A DNA stretch of 45,501 bases from Terriglobales bacterium (lineage in GTDB: Bacteria; Acidobacteriota; Terriglobia; Terriglobales; Acidobacteriaceae): positions 1 through 45,501 of the forward strand of contig DASSIZ010000122.1 in the NCBI GenBank assembly GCA_035691485.1, in the 5' to 3' direction. Below, one piece after another: positions 9,613-16,619 of this stretch. Position 1 is the stretch's first letter; every line of letters begins with the position of its first letter. A model generated the notes under the pieces. The model did not search any database. It saw only the letters and a program-made list of their open reading frames with translations, and had not been told where the DNA came from. Made by a program: the position numbers and the translations under genes.

Positions 9613-10581
9613 ATGAGCGCTGCGACCGCAGTTTCCAGTTTTCAGTTTCCAGTTTCCAGTGAGCAGGTTTCGCGTTTCGCGTTTCACGTTTCACGAGGCG
9701 GAGTTCTGCAAGAAAGGGAGCTAGTGGTGCCGGCGTCAAGGTTGGGCGACCGGCCGGCGGCGGCCACGGTGCTTACCGGGATTGAGTCACTGGACGCGCT
9801 GAGCGGGGGGCTGCCGCGCGGCGGATTGACGGAAATCTGTGGACCGGCGTCGTCGGGAAGAACGAGCGTGTTGCTGGCAGTGATGTCAAAGATGACGGGG
9901 CAAGGGGAGGTGTGCGCGCTGGTGGACGCCGGCGACTGCTTCGATCCGAAATCGGCGGAAGCGGCAGGAGTGGAACTGAAGCGGTTGCTGTGGGTGCGGT
10001 GCTCGAAACATCGTGGGATCGGGCGATCGGGTGACGGGGTGAAGCAATCGATGCCCCCCTCGACTGCGCTCGGGGCAGGCTTAGGGCGATGGTCGGGAGC
10101 AAGTGGTCAGTGGCCGGTGGCCAGTGGCCAGAAAAAGGTAAATCACAAGTCGCAAATGGACTCGCTCGAGCAGGCGCTGAAGGCAACGGACCTGCTGCTG
10201 CAGGGCGGCGGCTTCGGGCTGGTGGTAGTGGATCTGGGAGACGTGCCGACGGAGGCGGCGCGCCGGGTGCCGCTGACTTCATGGTTCCGGTTTCGCCGCG
10301 CGGTGGAAAACACGCGAACGGCGCTGCTGGTCATCGAGCAGGAGCCGCACGCCAAGACGTGCGCATCGCTGGTAATGCAGCTGTCGGCTATCGGCCGTCG
10401 GCTTTCGGCGAGTGGTCAGTGTTCGGTGAGCAGTGGCCCGACACAAAAGGAACCGGTGCACGGAAGGATTTTGTCGGGGCTGGAGATCAGGGCGGAAATT
10501 TTGCGCTCTGCCGCGCAGCAGAAGAAACCGGTGCAATCGGCGGGAGCGCGGTGGGAGAGCAGAACAGCGTGGGCGGGATGA
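9613..10581 (+). CDS. imuA: ImuA-type RecA-like mutasome protein
   Basis: ImuA is a RecA-fold accessory factor of the ImuA-ImuB-DnaE2 mutagenic translesion machinery. The protein (322 residues from ATG 9613, with GAGG upstream) has TVLTGIESLDALSGGLPRGG leading into a Walker A-like GPASSGRTS (residues 77-85). A Walker B-like LVVVDLGDV follows near residue 205, then a conserved RFRRAVENTRTALLVIEQ stretch. It is longer than typical relatives because of three repeat-derived insertions: residues about 6-28, about 134-175 and about 260-276. All are in frame and lie where homologues have loops. An upstream GTG start (9565) is possible but less likely. The gene is first in a three-gene unit; 126 bases separate it from imuB. 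Confidence 0.88.
   Translation: MSAATAVSSFQFPVSSEQVSRFAFHVSRGGVLQERELVVPASRLGDRPAAATVLTGIESLDALSGGLPRGGLTEICGPASSGRTSVLLAVMSKMTGQGEVCALVDAGDCFDPKSAEAAGVELKRLLWVRCSKHRGIGRSGDGVKQSMPPSTALGAGLGRWSGASGQWPVASGQKKVNHKSQMDSLEQALKATDLLLQGGGFGLVVVDLGDVPTEAARRVPLTSWFRFRRAVENTRTALLVIEQEPHAKTCASLVMQLSAIGRRLSASGQCSVSSGPTQKEPVHGRILSGLEIRAEILRSAAQQKKPVQSAGARWESRTAWAG
9630..9695 (+). repeat. Heptamer array inside imuA (N-terminus)
   Basis: Tandem 7-base units of the type AGTTTCC are followed by units of the type GTTTCGC / GTTTCAC, about nine units in all with small changes. The array is read in frame and encodes the phrase SSFQFPVSSEQVSRFAFHVS near the ImuA N-terminus. Confidence 0.8.
10011..10042 (+). repeat. 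Octamer array inside imuA
   Basis: Four 8-base units (TCGTGGGA, TCGGGCGA, TCGGGTGA, CGGGGTGA) lie end to end. They encode part of the extra loop between the two nucleotide-binding motifs of ImuA. Confidence 0.6.
10056..10079. repeat. REP-like palindrome variant inside imuA
   Basis: CCCTCGACTGCGCTCGGGG is nearly self-complementary and is followed by CAGG. It aligns with the better conserved copy at 11012-11034 in imuB, differing mainly in the central bases. It is read in frame. Confidence 0.55.
10102..10132 (+). repeat. Heptamer array inside imuA (central loop)
   Basis: Four units of the type AGTGGCC (AGTGGTC, AGTGGCC, GGTGGCC, AGTGGCC) encode the SGQWPVASGQ phrase of the central ImuA loop. 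Confidence 0.75.
10391..10439 (+). repeat. Heptamer array inside imuA (C-terminal part)
   Basis: Units of the type TCGGCCG are followed by units of the type GTGGTCA (GTGGTCA, GTGTTCG, GTGAGCA, GTGGCCC). They are read in frame as the RRLSASGQCSVSSGP phrase. Confidence 0.65.
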
Positions 10582-10584
10582 CAG

Positions 10585-10700
10585 GAATTTGAAATTTGTA
10601 ATTTGAAATTTGGCCACGACAGTTCGGTTTACGACGATTTGTTCACGAACAGCAAACACTCAATAAATTACGAATTACAAATCGCAAATTACCAATTGAG
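10585..10700. repeat. Inverted heptamer element between imuA and imuB
   Basis: The left arm is made of AATTTGA-type units and the right arm (10663-10700) of AAATTAC-type units. The arms are imperfect reverse complements with about 45 bases between them. The element fills nearly the whole gap between the two genes and could fold into a hairpin in the mRNA. Confidence 0.7.
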
Positions 10701-10707
10701 ATGGGTC

Positions 10708-12591
10708 ATGCCGTTTGCTGCGATTTACATTCCGGATTTTCCCGTGGAGGCGATCCTGCGCGCCGAACCGGAGCTGCGCGAGCGGGCAGTCGCAGTAGTG
10801 GAGGGCACGCCGCCGCTGGTGCGGGTGGCGGCAGTCAATGAGCGGGCGGCGCAGGCGGGAGTGGAGCCGGGAATGACCAAGCTGCAGGCGGAAGAAAGGC
10901 TTGCCGCGTTGGATAGCAAGGCAAGCGGCGATTCGAAGTTGCGCAAGAAAAAAGAGGAAGCATCTGCGCTCGCGGGCGAGGGCAGTCCCGGTTTTCGCCC
11001 ACGCGAGGGCGTCCTTCGACAAGCTCAGGACAGGCTGGGTGCCACACCCACCGGCACGGTGCGGCAGCGGTCGGCGGAACGGGAGGCGGCGGCGCATGCG
11101 GCGTTGCTGGACTGCGCTTGCGGATTTTCGCCGCGAGTGGAAGACACGGCGTCCGACACGGTGGTGCTCGACCTGGCGGGCCTGGAGCGGATTTTCGGTG
11201 TCCCGGCAAAGATCGCGCGCGACCTGGCTCGGCGCTGCTCCGAGATGGGGTTGGAGACGAATGTGGCGGTGGCGTCGAATGCGGACACGGCGGTGCTGGC
11301 CTGCCGCGGGCTGGCGGGCGTGACGGTGATCACGGAAGGCAAGGAGGCGGAGAGGCTGGGAGAGCTGGGAATCGAGATCCTGGTGACGTCGAATGAGGAA
11401 CACGGGCTCGGGGGCGAGCGCGCGCCAACGTCGGTCGAAATTCTGGAAACGCTGGAGAGGTGGGGAGTGCGCAACCTGCGGGCACTGGCGGCGCTGCCGG
11501 AGGTCGCGCTGGCGGAACGCCTGGGGCAGGAAGGCCTGCAGTTGCAGAAGCTGGCACGCGGCGAAACGCAGCGCGCGCTGGTGATCGCCGAGCCGCCGCT
11601 GGTGTTTGAAGAGGCGGCGGAGCTGGAGTACCCGGTGGACCTGCTGGAGCCGCTCGCATTCCTGTTGAACCGGATGCTGGAGCAGTTGTGCGCGCGGCTG
11701 TCGGCGCGGGCGCTGGCGACGAACGAGATCCGACTTCGCATGAACTTGGAATGGGAGCGGGATTGTCGAATTGACGAATTGCCGAATTGCGGAATTGAAA
11801 ACGAAAGCGATTCCACAATTCGTAAATCCGACAATTCGTCAATGGTTGAGCGCACGTTGCGCCTGCCGGTGCCGATGCTGGATGCGAAAGTGTTCCTGAA
11901 ACTCATGCAACTGGACCTGCAAGCGCATCCGCCGCAAGCGCCGGTGATGAAGGTCTGGTTGCGAGCGGAGCCGGCAGAGCCACGGAGGGCGCAGAGCGGG
12001 CTGTTCGTGCCGCAGGCGCCGGAGGCGGAGAAACTTGAAGTCACGATGGCAAGGATCAGGAAAGTAGTCGGCGAGGGAAAAGAGCAAAACCCTTGCCGAT
12101 TGCCGATGGACGATCGCCGATTGTCCAACCGCCCTGAACAAAATCGAGAATTGACAATGGACAATCAGCAATGCGGTTCAGAAACACGGGTTGGGTCGGC
12201 GGAGATTTTGGATACACATCGGGTGGACGGATGGCGCATGAAACCATTTGCCGCGGGCGACGTGCGCGCGAACCGCACACGCGAAGGCGCGTATGCCACA
12301 ACCGCTTCTCCGATGACCGCGCTCCGCCTCTTTCGGCCGGCGCTGGCGGCGGTGGTGACGATGAAAGACGGGCAACCGGCCCATGTCGCCTCACCGGAGC
12401 GGCCGGCGATGCGTGGCGAAGTGGTGTGGTGTGCGGGACCGTGGCGATCCTCCGGCGAGTGGTGGACGGAGCAGGCGTGGTCGCGGCAGGAGTGGGATGT
12501 GGCGGTGCGCAACGAGGCGGGAGTTGCGGTGTACCGGATTTATCACGATGAGGTGGAGGGGAAGTGGCGGGTGGAGGGAAGCTATGACTGA
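10708..12591 (+). CDS. imuB: ImuB, Y-family polymerase-like mutasome hub
   Basis: ImuB is a catalytically inactive Y-family polymerase relative that links DnaE2 to the sliding clamp and ImuA. The 627-residue protein starts MPFAAIYIPDFPVEAI, where active Y-family enzymes have an acidic DMD-type motif, so the metal-binding site is missing as expected. Later motifs are DTVVLDLAGLERIFG, the helix-hairpin region around TLERWGVRNLRALAALP, and the conserved tail from GSAEILDTHR to AVYRIYHDEVEGKWRVEG. It is about 100 residues longer than usual. The excess falls in three in-frame, repeat-bearing insertions at about residues 66-125, 352-379 and 463-489. ATG 10708 is chosen because upstream codons are repeat sequence. 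Confidence 0.92.
   Translation: MPFAAIYIPDFPVEAILRAEPELRERAVAVVEGTPPLVRVAAVNERAAQAGVEPGMTKLQAEERLAALDSKASGDSKLRKKKEEASALAGEGSPGFRPREGVLRQAQDRLGATPTGTVRQRSAEREAAAHAALLDCACGFSPRVEDTASDTVVLDLAGLERIFGVPAKIARDLARRCSEMGLETNVAVASNADTAVLACRGLAGVTVITEGKEAERLGELGIEILVTSNEEHGLGGERAPTSVEILETLERWGVRNLRALAALPEVALAERLGQEGLQLQKLARGETQRALVIAEPPLVFEEAAELEYPVDLLEPLAFLLNRMLEQLCARLSARALATNEIRLRMNLEWERDCRIDELPNCGIENESDSTIRKSDNSSMVERTLRLPVPMLDAKVFLKLMQLDLQAHPPQAPVMKVWLRAEPAEPRRAQSGLFVPQAPEAEKLEVTMARIRKVVGEGKEQNPCRLPMDDRRLSNRPEQNRELTMDNQQCGSETRVGSAEILDTHRVDGWRMKPFAAGDVRANRTREGAYATTASPMTALRLFRPALAAVVTMKDGQPAHVASPERPAMRGEVVWCAGPWRSSGEWWTEQAWSRQEWDVAVRNEAGVAVYRIYHDEVEGKWRVEGSYD
11012..11034. repeat. REP-like palindrome inside imuB
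   Basis: The core CCTTCGACAAGCTCAGGA is a short palindrome followed by CAGG. Sequences of this kind are dispersed in many bacterial genomes and give PELVEG / LSLSK phrases when translated. Here it is read in frame as LRQAQDR within an insertion that is missing from ordinary ImuB proteins. Confidence 0.75.
11763..11843. repeat. Inverted repeat element inside imuB (octamer arms)
   Basis: The left arm consists of CGAATTGC-type 8-base units. The right arm carries CAATTCG units in opposite orientation, after a spacer. It is read in frame and encodes the CRIDELPNCGIENESDS to DNSSM stretch between two conserved strands of ImuB. Confidence 0.7.
12095..12173. repeat. Inverted heptamer element inside imuB
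   Basis: The left arm has GCCGATT-type units and the right arm has GACAATG-type units; the right arm reverse-complemented resembles the left. It is read in frame just before the conserved ETRVGSAEILDTHR motif, splitting the VG...RVGSPELLD-like block of other ImuB proteins. Confidence 0.7.
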
Positions 12592-12592
12592 A

Positions 12593-12688
12593 GTGAAATT
12601 TGAGATTTGAAATCTGAGAATTTGAAATTTGCAGCGAGCGTGTTTTGTCGTTCAATTTCCAATTCTCAAATTTCCAATTTCAAATTCC
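12593..12688. repeat. Inverted heptamer element between imuB and dnaE2
   Basis: GAAATTT-type units on the left and CAATTTC-type units on the right are imperfect reverse complements about 20 bases apart. The element occupies almost the entire gap, ending 4 bases before the dnaE2 ATG, so it replaces a normal ribosome-binding site. Confidence 0.7.
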
Positions 12689-12692
12689 CCGA

Positions 12693-15600
12693 ATGTACGT
12701 AGAACTTCATTCCGCGTCGGCATTCAGTTTCCTGGAGGGCGCCAGCGTCCCCGAGGAATTGGCGGCGGTGTGCGCGGAGCAGGGCATGGGAGCGATGGCG
12801 GTAGTGGACCGCGATGGCGTGTACGGCGCGCCGCGATTCCACCTGGCAATGAAGAAAGCGGGACTGAAGGCGCATATCGGAGCAGAAGTTACGTTTCACG
12901 TTTCAAGTTTCACGTTTCCAGATGGGCGGCGGCGACTCGGGTCACCGGCCCGAGCCACACGTGAAACGCGAAACGTGAGACCTGAACCCTGCGTGGTGCC
13001 TGTTCTGGTTGCCAACCGCGAGGGCTATCAGAATCTATGCCGGCTGGTGACACGGATGAAGGCGCGCGGGCCGAAGGACGCGCCGGCGGAGGCGACGGCG
13101 GCGACGGAAGCCGATCTGCAGGAACATGCGCGCGGGCTGATTTGCCTGACCGGGGGCGACGATGGTCCGCTGGCGGAGGCGCTGCGGCGTGGCGGGATGG
13201 AAGAAGGGAAGCGCGAAGTCGAGCGGCTGGCGCGCATCTTCGGGCGGGAAAATGTTTATGTCGAATTGCAGCGGCATTTTTTGCGGGACGAAGAAGCGCG
13301 CAACATCTTCGCCGTGCAGGTGGCACGCGAGCTGGGGCTGCCGATCGTCGCCAGCAACGGCGTGCGGCATGCGAAACCGGAGGAGCGGCAGATCCTCGAT
13401 GCCTTTACCTGCCTGAAGCATTACCGGACTCTGGCCACGGCAGGACGGTTGCTGGCGCGCAACAGCGAGCGGCATGTGAAGTCGCCGGCGGAGATGGAAA
13501 AGCTGTTCGCGGATCTGCCGGAAGCGATTGCCGCGACGAATGAAGTTTCCGCGCGGCTCCAGTTCACGCTCGCCGACCTGGGCTACGAATTTCCGCGCTA
13601 CCCGGTGGAGGAGGGCGAGACGATGATGTCGTTCCTGCGGCAGCGCACGCAGGAAGGGTTCCAGGAGCGATACGGGCGGGCGGCGCGCGACATGCGGGCG
13701 CGGGCGCGGCGGCAGGTGGAGCGCGAACTGGCGCTGATCGAAAAGCTGAAGCTCGAGGGCTATTTCCTGATCGTGTGGGACATCGTGCGCTTTTGTCGCG
13801 AGCAGGGAATCCTGGTCCAGGGACGCGGCTCGGCGGCCAACAGCGCGGTTTGCTACTCGCTGGGAATCACCGCCGTCGATCCGGTCGGCATGGACCTGCT
13901 GTTTGAGCGCTTCCTCAGCGAAGAACGCGGCGAGTGGCCGGACATCGATCTCGACCTGCCTTCCGGCGAGCAGCGCGAGCGCGCCATTCAATACGTTTAC
14001 CGGCGATACGGCGAGCGCGGAGCGGCGATGACGGCCAACGTGATCACCTATCGCGGGCGCATGGCCGCGCGCGAGATGGGCAAGGTGCTGGGCTTCGATG
14101 AAGACACTATCGGGCGGCTGTCATCGCTGGTCGGGACCTGGGAGTACAAGGACCCGGACGAAACCCTGGAGAAGCAGTTCCGCTATGCCGGGTTCGACTT
14201 GCGACATCCACGCATGCGTAAATTCCTGGAGCTGTGCCTCGCGGTGCAGGATTTGCCGCGGCACCTGGGGCAGCACTCCGGCGGCATGGTGATCTGCCAG
14301 GGACAACTTGATTCGGTGGTGCCGCTGGAGCCCGCCTCCATGCCCGGGCGCGTGGTGGTGCAGTGGGACAAGGAAGATTGCGCCGACCTGGGCATCATCA
14401 AGGTGGATCTGCTGGGGCTGGGAATGATGGCGGTGCTGGAGGACTCCATCCAGCTCATCCGCGATCATTACGGCGAAGAAGTGGACCTGGCGCACCTGCC
14501 CGCCGATGATCCGGCGGTGTACGCCGCGCTGCAGAAAGCCGACACCGTCGGCATGTTCCAGATCGAGAGCCGGGCGCAGATGTCGTGCCTGCCGCGGCTG
14601 CGCCCGCAGAAGTTTTACGACATCGTGGTGCAGGTGGCCATCATCCGCCCGGGCCCGATTGTCGGCAAAATGGTGAACCCATTTCTGGAACGCCGCCAGG
14701 GCCGGCAGCAAGTAACCTACCCACACCGGTCGCTGGAGCCGGTGCTGTCGCGGACCTTGGGCGTGCCGTTGTTCCAGGAACAATTGCTGCGCATGGCGAT
14801 GATCACCGCCGGCTTCAGCGGGGGCGAGGCGGAAGAGCTGCGGCGGGCCATGGGCTTCAAGCGCTCGGAAAAACGGATGCGCGATATCGAGGTCAAGCTG
14901 CGCGCGGGCATGGCGCGCAACGGCATCGCGCCCGGCGCGCAGGAACAGATCATTGATTCCATCACCTCGTTCGCACTGTACGGATTTCCCGAGTCGCACT
15001 CGGCCAGCTTCGCGTTGCTGGCGTATGCGAGCGCCTACCTCAAGACGCATTACCTGGCGGCGTTCACCGCGGCGCTGCTCAACAACCAGCCGATGGGTTT
15101 CTATCACCCGTCCACGGTAGTCAAGGATGCGCAGCGGCACGGGCTGAGGTTTCTGCCGGTGGATGTAACGAAATCGGATTGGCTGTGCGCGGTGGAAGAA
15201 GAGGCTTCACGTTGCACGTTTCAAGTTTCACGTGACAGCAACCCCGACGACGTGAAACGCGAAACTGGAAACGTGAAACCTGCCGTTCGCCTTGGCCTTC
15301 GCTACGTGCGTGGACTGCGCGAGGATGCGGCGCATGCGCTGGTGTGTGCCCGGGAGCAGAGGCCGTTTGATTCCATTACCGACCTGGCACGGCGAGTGCC
15401 GGAGCTGCGCCGGACGGAGCTGGAGACACTGGCCGCCATTGGAGCGTTGAACGCTATTGGCTCCGCAGGCGCGGCGGAGCAGGTTTCACGTGTCACGTTT
15501 CAAGTTTCAGGTGAAAGCACTCCTGACGACGTGAAACGTGAAACTCGAAACGTGAAACCTCGTCTTCACCGCCGCGATGCTCTCTGGCAGGTGGCCAGCG

Positions 15601-16085
15601 CCAGCCGGGGAGAAGGGCCGCTGCTGCGCGCGGTGCCGGAGCCGGATGCGGCCTCGCCGCTGCCGGCGATGGATCGGGAAGAGCGGCTGGTCTCGGATTT
15701 CCGCGGGACCGGGCTCACAGTCGGCCCACATCCGATGGCGTATCGCCGGAATGAGTTAAAGGCCAAGGGCATTTGTACCGCCGCCGAGCTGGAAAAAATT
15801 CCCCATGGCCGGTGGGTATGCGCGGCCGGATGCGTCATTGCGAGGCAGCGGCCGGGCACGGCAAGGGGATTCGTCTTTCTTAGCCTGGAGGACGAAACCG
15901 GAATCGCTAATGCGATCGTTACTCCCGATCTGTTCGAGCAGAACCGGCTGCTGCTGGTCGGAGAAAAGTTTTTGCTGGTGGAAGGCGTGTTGCAGAACCT
16001 GGACAATGTCATCTCAGTGAAGGCGCACCGCGTGCTGCCGCTGCCGATCACGGAAGCGGAAACCAAGTCGCACGATTTTCATTGA
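12693..16085 (+). CDS. dnaE2: Error-prone DNA polymerase III alpha subunit DnaE2
   Basis: DnaE2 (ImuC) is the C-family polymerase that performs mutagenic lesion bypass with ImuA and ImuB. The 1130-residue protein has an N-terminal PHP domain (MYVELHSASAFSFLEGAS). The catalytic acidic residues are PDIDLDL at 416-422 and Asp572 in IKVDLLGLG. Helix-hairpin-helix motifs and a C-terminal OB-fold (GFVFLSLEDETGIANAIVTP) follow. All catalytic aspartates are present, so it should be active. Three in-frame repeat insertions (residues about 67-99, 837-863, 930-956) fall between the conserved blocks HIGAEVTF/VPVLVANREGYQNL, SDWLCAVEE/VRLGLRYVRGL and ALNAIG/RRDALWQV. No good ribosome-binding site precedes ATG 12693, because a repeat element lies there. 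Confidence 0.95.
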   Translation: MYVELHSASAFSFLEGASVPEELAAVCAEQGMGAMAVVDRDGVYGAPRFHLAMKKAGLKAHIGAEVTFHVSSFTFPDGRRRLGSPARATRETRNVRPEPCVVPVLVANREGYQNLCRLVTRMKARGPKDAPAEATAATEADLQEHARGLICLTGGDDGPLAEALRRGGMEEGKREVERLARIFGRENVYVELQRHFLRDEEARNIFAVQVARELGLPIVASNGVRHAKPEERQILDAFTCLKHYRTLATAGRLLARNSERHVKSPAEMEKLFADLPEAIAATNEVSARLQFTLADLGYEFPRYPVEEGETMMSFLRQRTQEGFQERYGRAARDMRARARRQVERELALIEKLKLEGYFLIVWDIVRFCREQGILVQGRGSAANSAVCYSLGITAVDPVGMDLLFERFLSEERGEWPDIDLDLPSGEQRERAIQYVYRRYGERGAAMTANVITYRGRMAAREMGKVLGFDEDTIGRLSSLVGTWEYKDPDETLEKQFRYAGFDLRHPRMRKFLELCLAVQDLPRHLGQHSGGMVICQGQLDSVVPLEPASMPGRVVVQWDKEDCADLGIIKVDLLGLGMMAVLEDSIQLIRDHYGEEVDLAHLPADDPAVYAALQKADTVGMFQIESRAQMSCLPRLRPQKFYDIVVQVAIIRPGPIVGKMVNPFLERRQGRQQVTYPHRSLEPVLSRTLGVPLFQEQLLRMAMITAGFSGGEAEELRRAMGFKRSEKRMRDIEVKLRAGMARNGIAPGAQEQIIDSITSFALYGFPESHSASFALLAYASAYLKTHYLAAFTAALLNNQPMGFYHPSTVVKDAQRHGLRFLPVDVTKSDWLCAVEEEASRCTFQVSRDSNPDDVKRETGNVKPAVRLGLRYVRGLREDAAHALVCAREQRPFDSITDLARRVPELRRTELETLAAIGALNAIGSAGAAEQVSRVTFQVSGESTPDDVKRETRNVKPRLHRRDALWQVASASRGEGPLLRAVPEPDAASPLPAMDREERLVSDFRGTGLTVGPHPMAYRRNELKAKGICTAAELEKIPHGRWVCAAGCVIARQRPGTARGFVFLSLEDETGIANAIVTPDLFEQNRLLLVGEKFLLVEGVLQNLDNVISVKAHRVLPLPITEAETKSHDFH
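12891..12988. repeat. Inverted heptamer element inside dnaE2 (PHP domain)
   Basis: GTTTCAC-type units on the left and GTGAAAC-type units on the right flank a central CGGGTCACCGGCCCG hairpin. It is read in frame and inserts about 33 residues between two conserved strands of the PHP domain. Confidence 0.8.
15202..15281. repeat. 80-base palindromic heptamer element in dnaE2, copy 1
   Basis: This is an imperfect inverted repeat with arms of GTTTCAC / GTGAAAC units and the centre GACAGCAACCCCGACG. It starts AGGCTTCACG and ends CGTGAAACCT. It matches the element at 15481-15560 at 70 of 80 positions and is read in the same frame. Confidence 0.85.
15481..15560. repeat. 80-base palindromic heptamer element in dnaE2, copy 2
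   Basis: This is the second copy of the 80-base element, starting AGGTTTCACG and ending CGTGAAACCT, with arms of about 32 bases. It encodes VSGESTPDDVKRETRNVKP, against VSRDSNPDDVKRETGNVKP in copy 1. Confidence 0.85.
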
Positions 16086-16316
16086 TCTTGCAGCGCCTAG
16101 CAGGGCGCGACAACAACGGGTTGCGACGGAACAACAGCTTTTTGCATTCCGACTCGTTGCTGGCGGAAGTTGACACAACGCAAGCGGGAGAAAATTTTCG
16201 GAGCGCCTCCAAATCCACAGCTCAACGGGGTAATATTGACGAGTACTCATGGTGAGGCATACCCCCAGTCCATGCGGGTCCTGCCATAGTTTCAAAACCC
16301 TAGGAGCAGTTGAGAA

Positions 16317-16565
16317 ATGCCCAGAGTAAAACGTGAGCAAGTGACAACGACGCAACCCCCTGCCAAGGCCGCCACTTCCATTCTGGAGAAAAAGAACGGA
16401 CACAACGGCAGCAGCAAGGCCAGTTCGTCCTTCGACCTGGAAACGGCAATCCGCGTCCGCGCCTACGAGTTGTACGAGAAGCGCGGCCGGCAAGACGGCT
16501 GTGCCCAGGACGACTGGTTCCAGGCTGAGGCGGAAGTGCTGTCACGTTTTTCGCGTACGGCATAG
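16317..16565 (+). CDS. DUF2934 domain protein
   Basis: The 82-residue protein has a low-complexity basic N-terminus (about residues 1-38). The C-terminal motif IRVRAYELYEKRGRQDGCAQ followed by DDWFQAEAEVL (about 43-75) matches the DUF2934 pattern (I-RAYEL-E-RG-DG-W-AE). The family is small, soluble and of unknown function, and is common in Acidobacteria and some Proteobacteria. The ATG has AGGAG about 11 bases upstream. A possible TTGACA -35 box lies near 16169 in the 230-base gap after dnaE2. The gene is followed after 54 bases by a receiver gene and may be cotranscribed with it. Confidence 0.82.
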   Translation: MPRVKREQVTTTQPPAKAATSILEKKNGHNGSSKASSSFDLETAIRVRAYELYEKRGRQDGCAQDDWFQAEAEVLSRFSRTA

Positions 16566-16619
16566 CAGCAGTTCCGCTTTGGCGGATCGGGCCCAAGGAT
16601 CTCGGATTACGGCGGTCTT

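Noticed and set aside
9613-12591. imuA and imuB as pseudogenes disrupted by repeats
   Set aside because: All insertions keep the frame, no stop codon is introduced, and conserved blocks resume in phase after each one.
13035-13991. A minus-strand gene opposite dnaE2
   Set aside because: It is antisense to conserved polymerase motifs, and the translation has no recognisable domain.
9630-15560. A CRISPR array or minisatellite
   Set aside because: The units are 7-8 bases with no unique spacers of constant length, arms are inverted rather than direct, and no cas genes are present.
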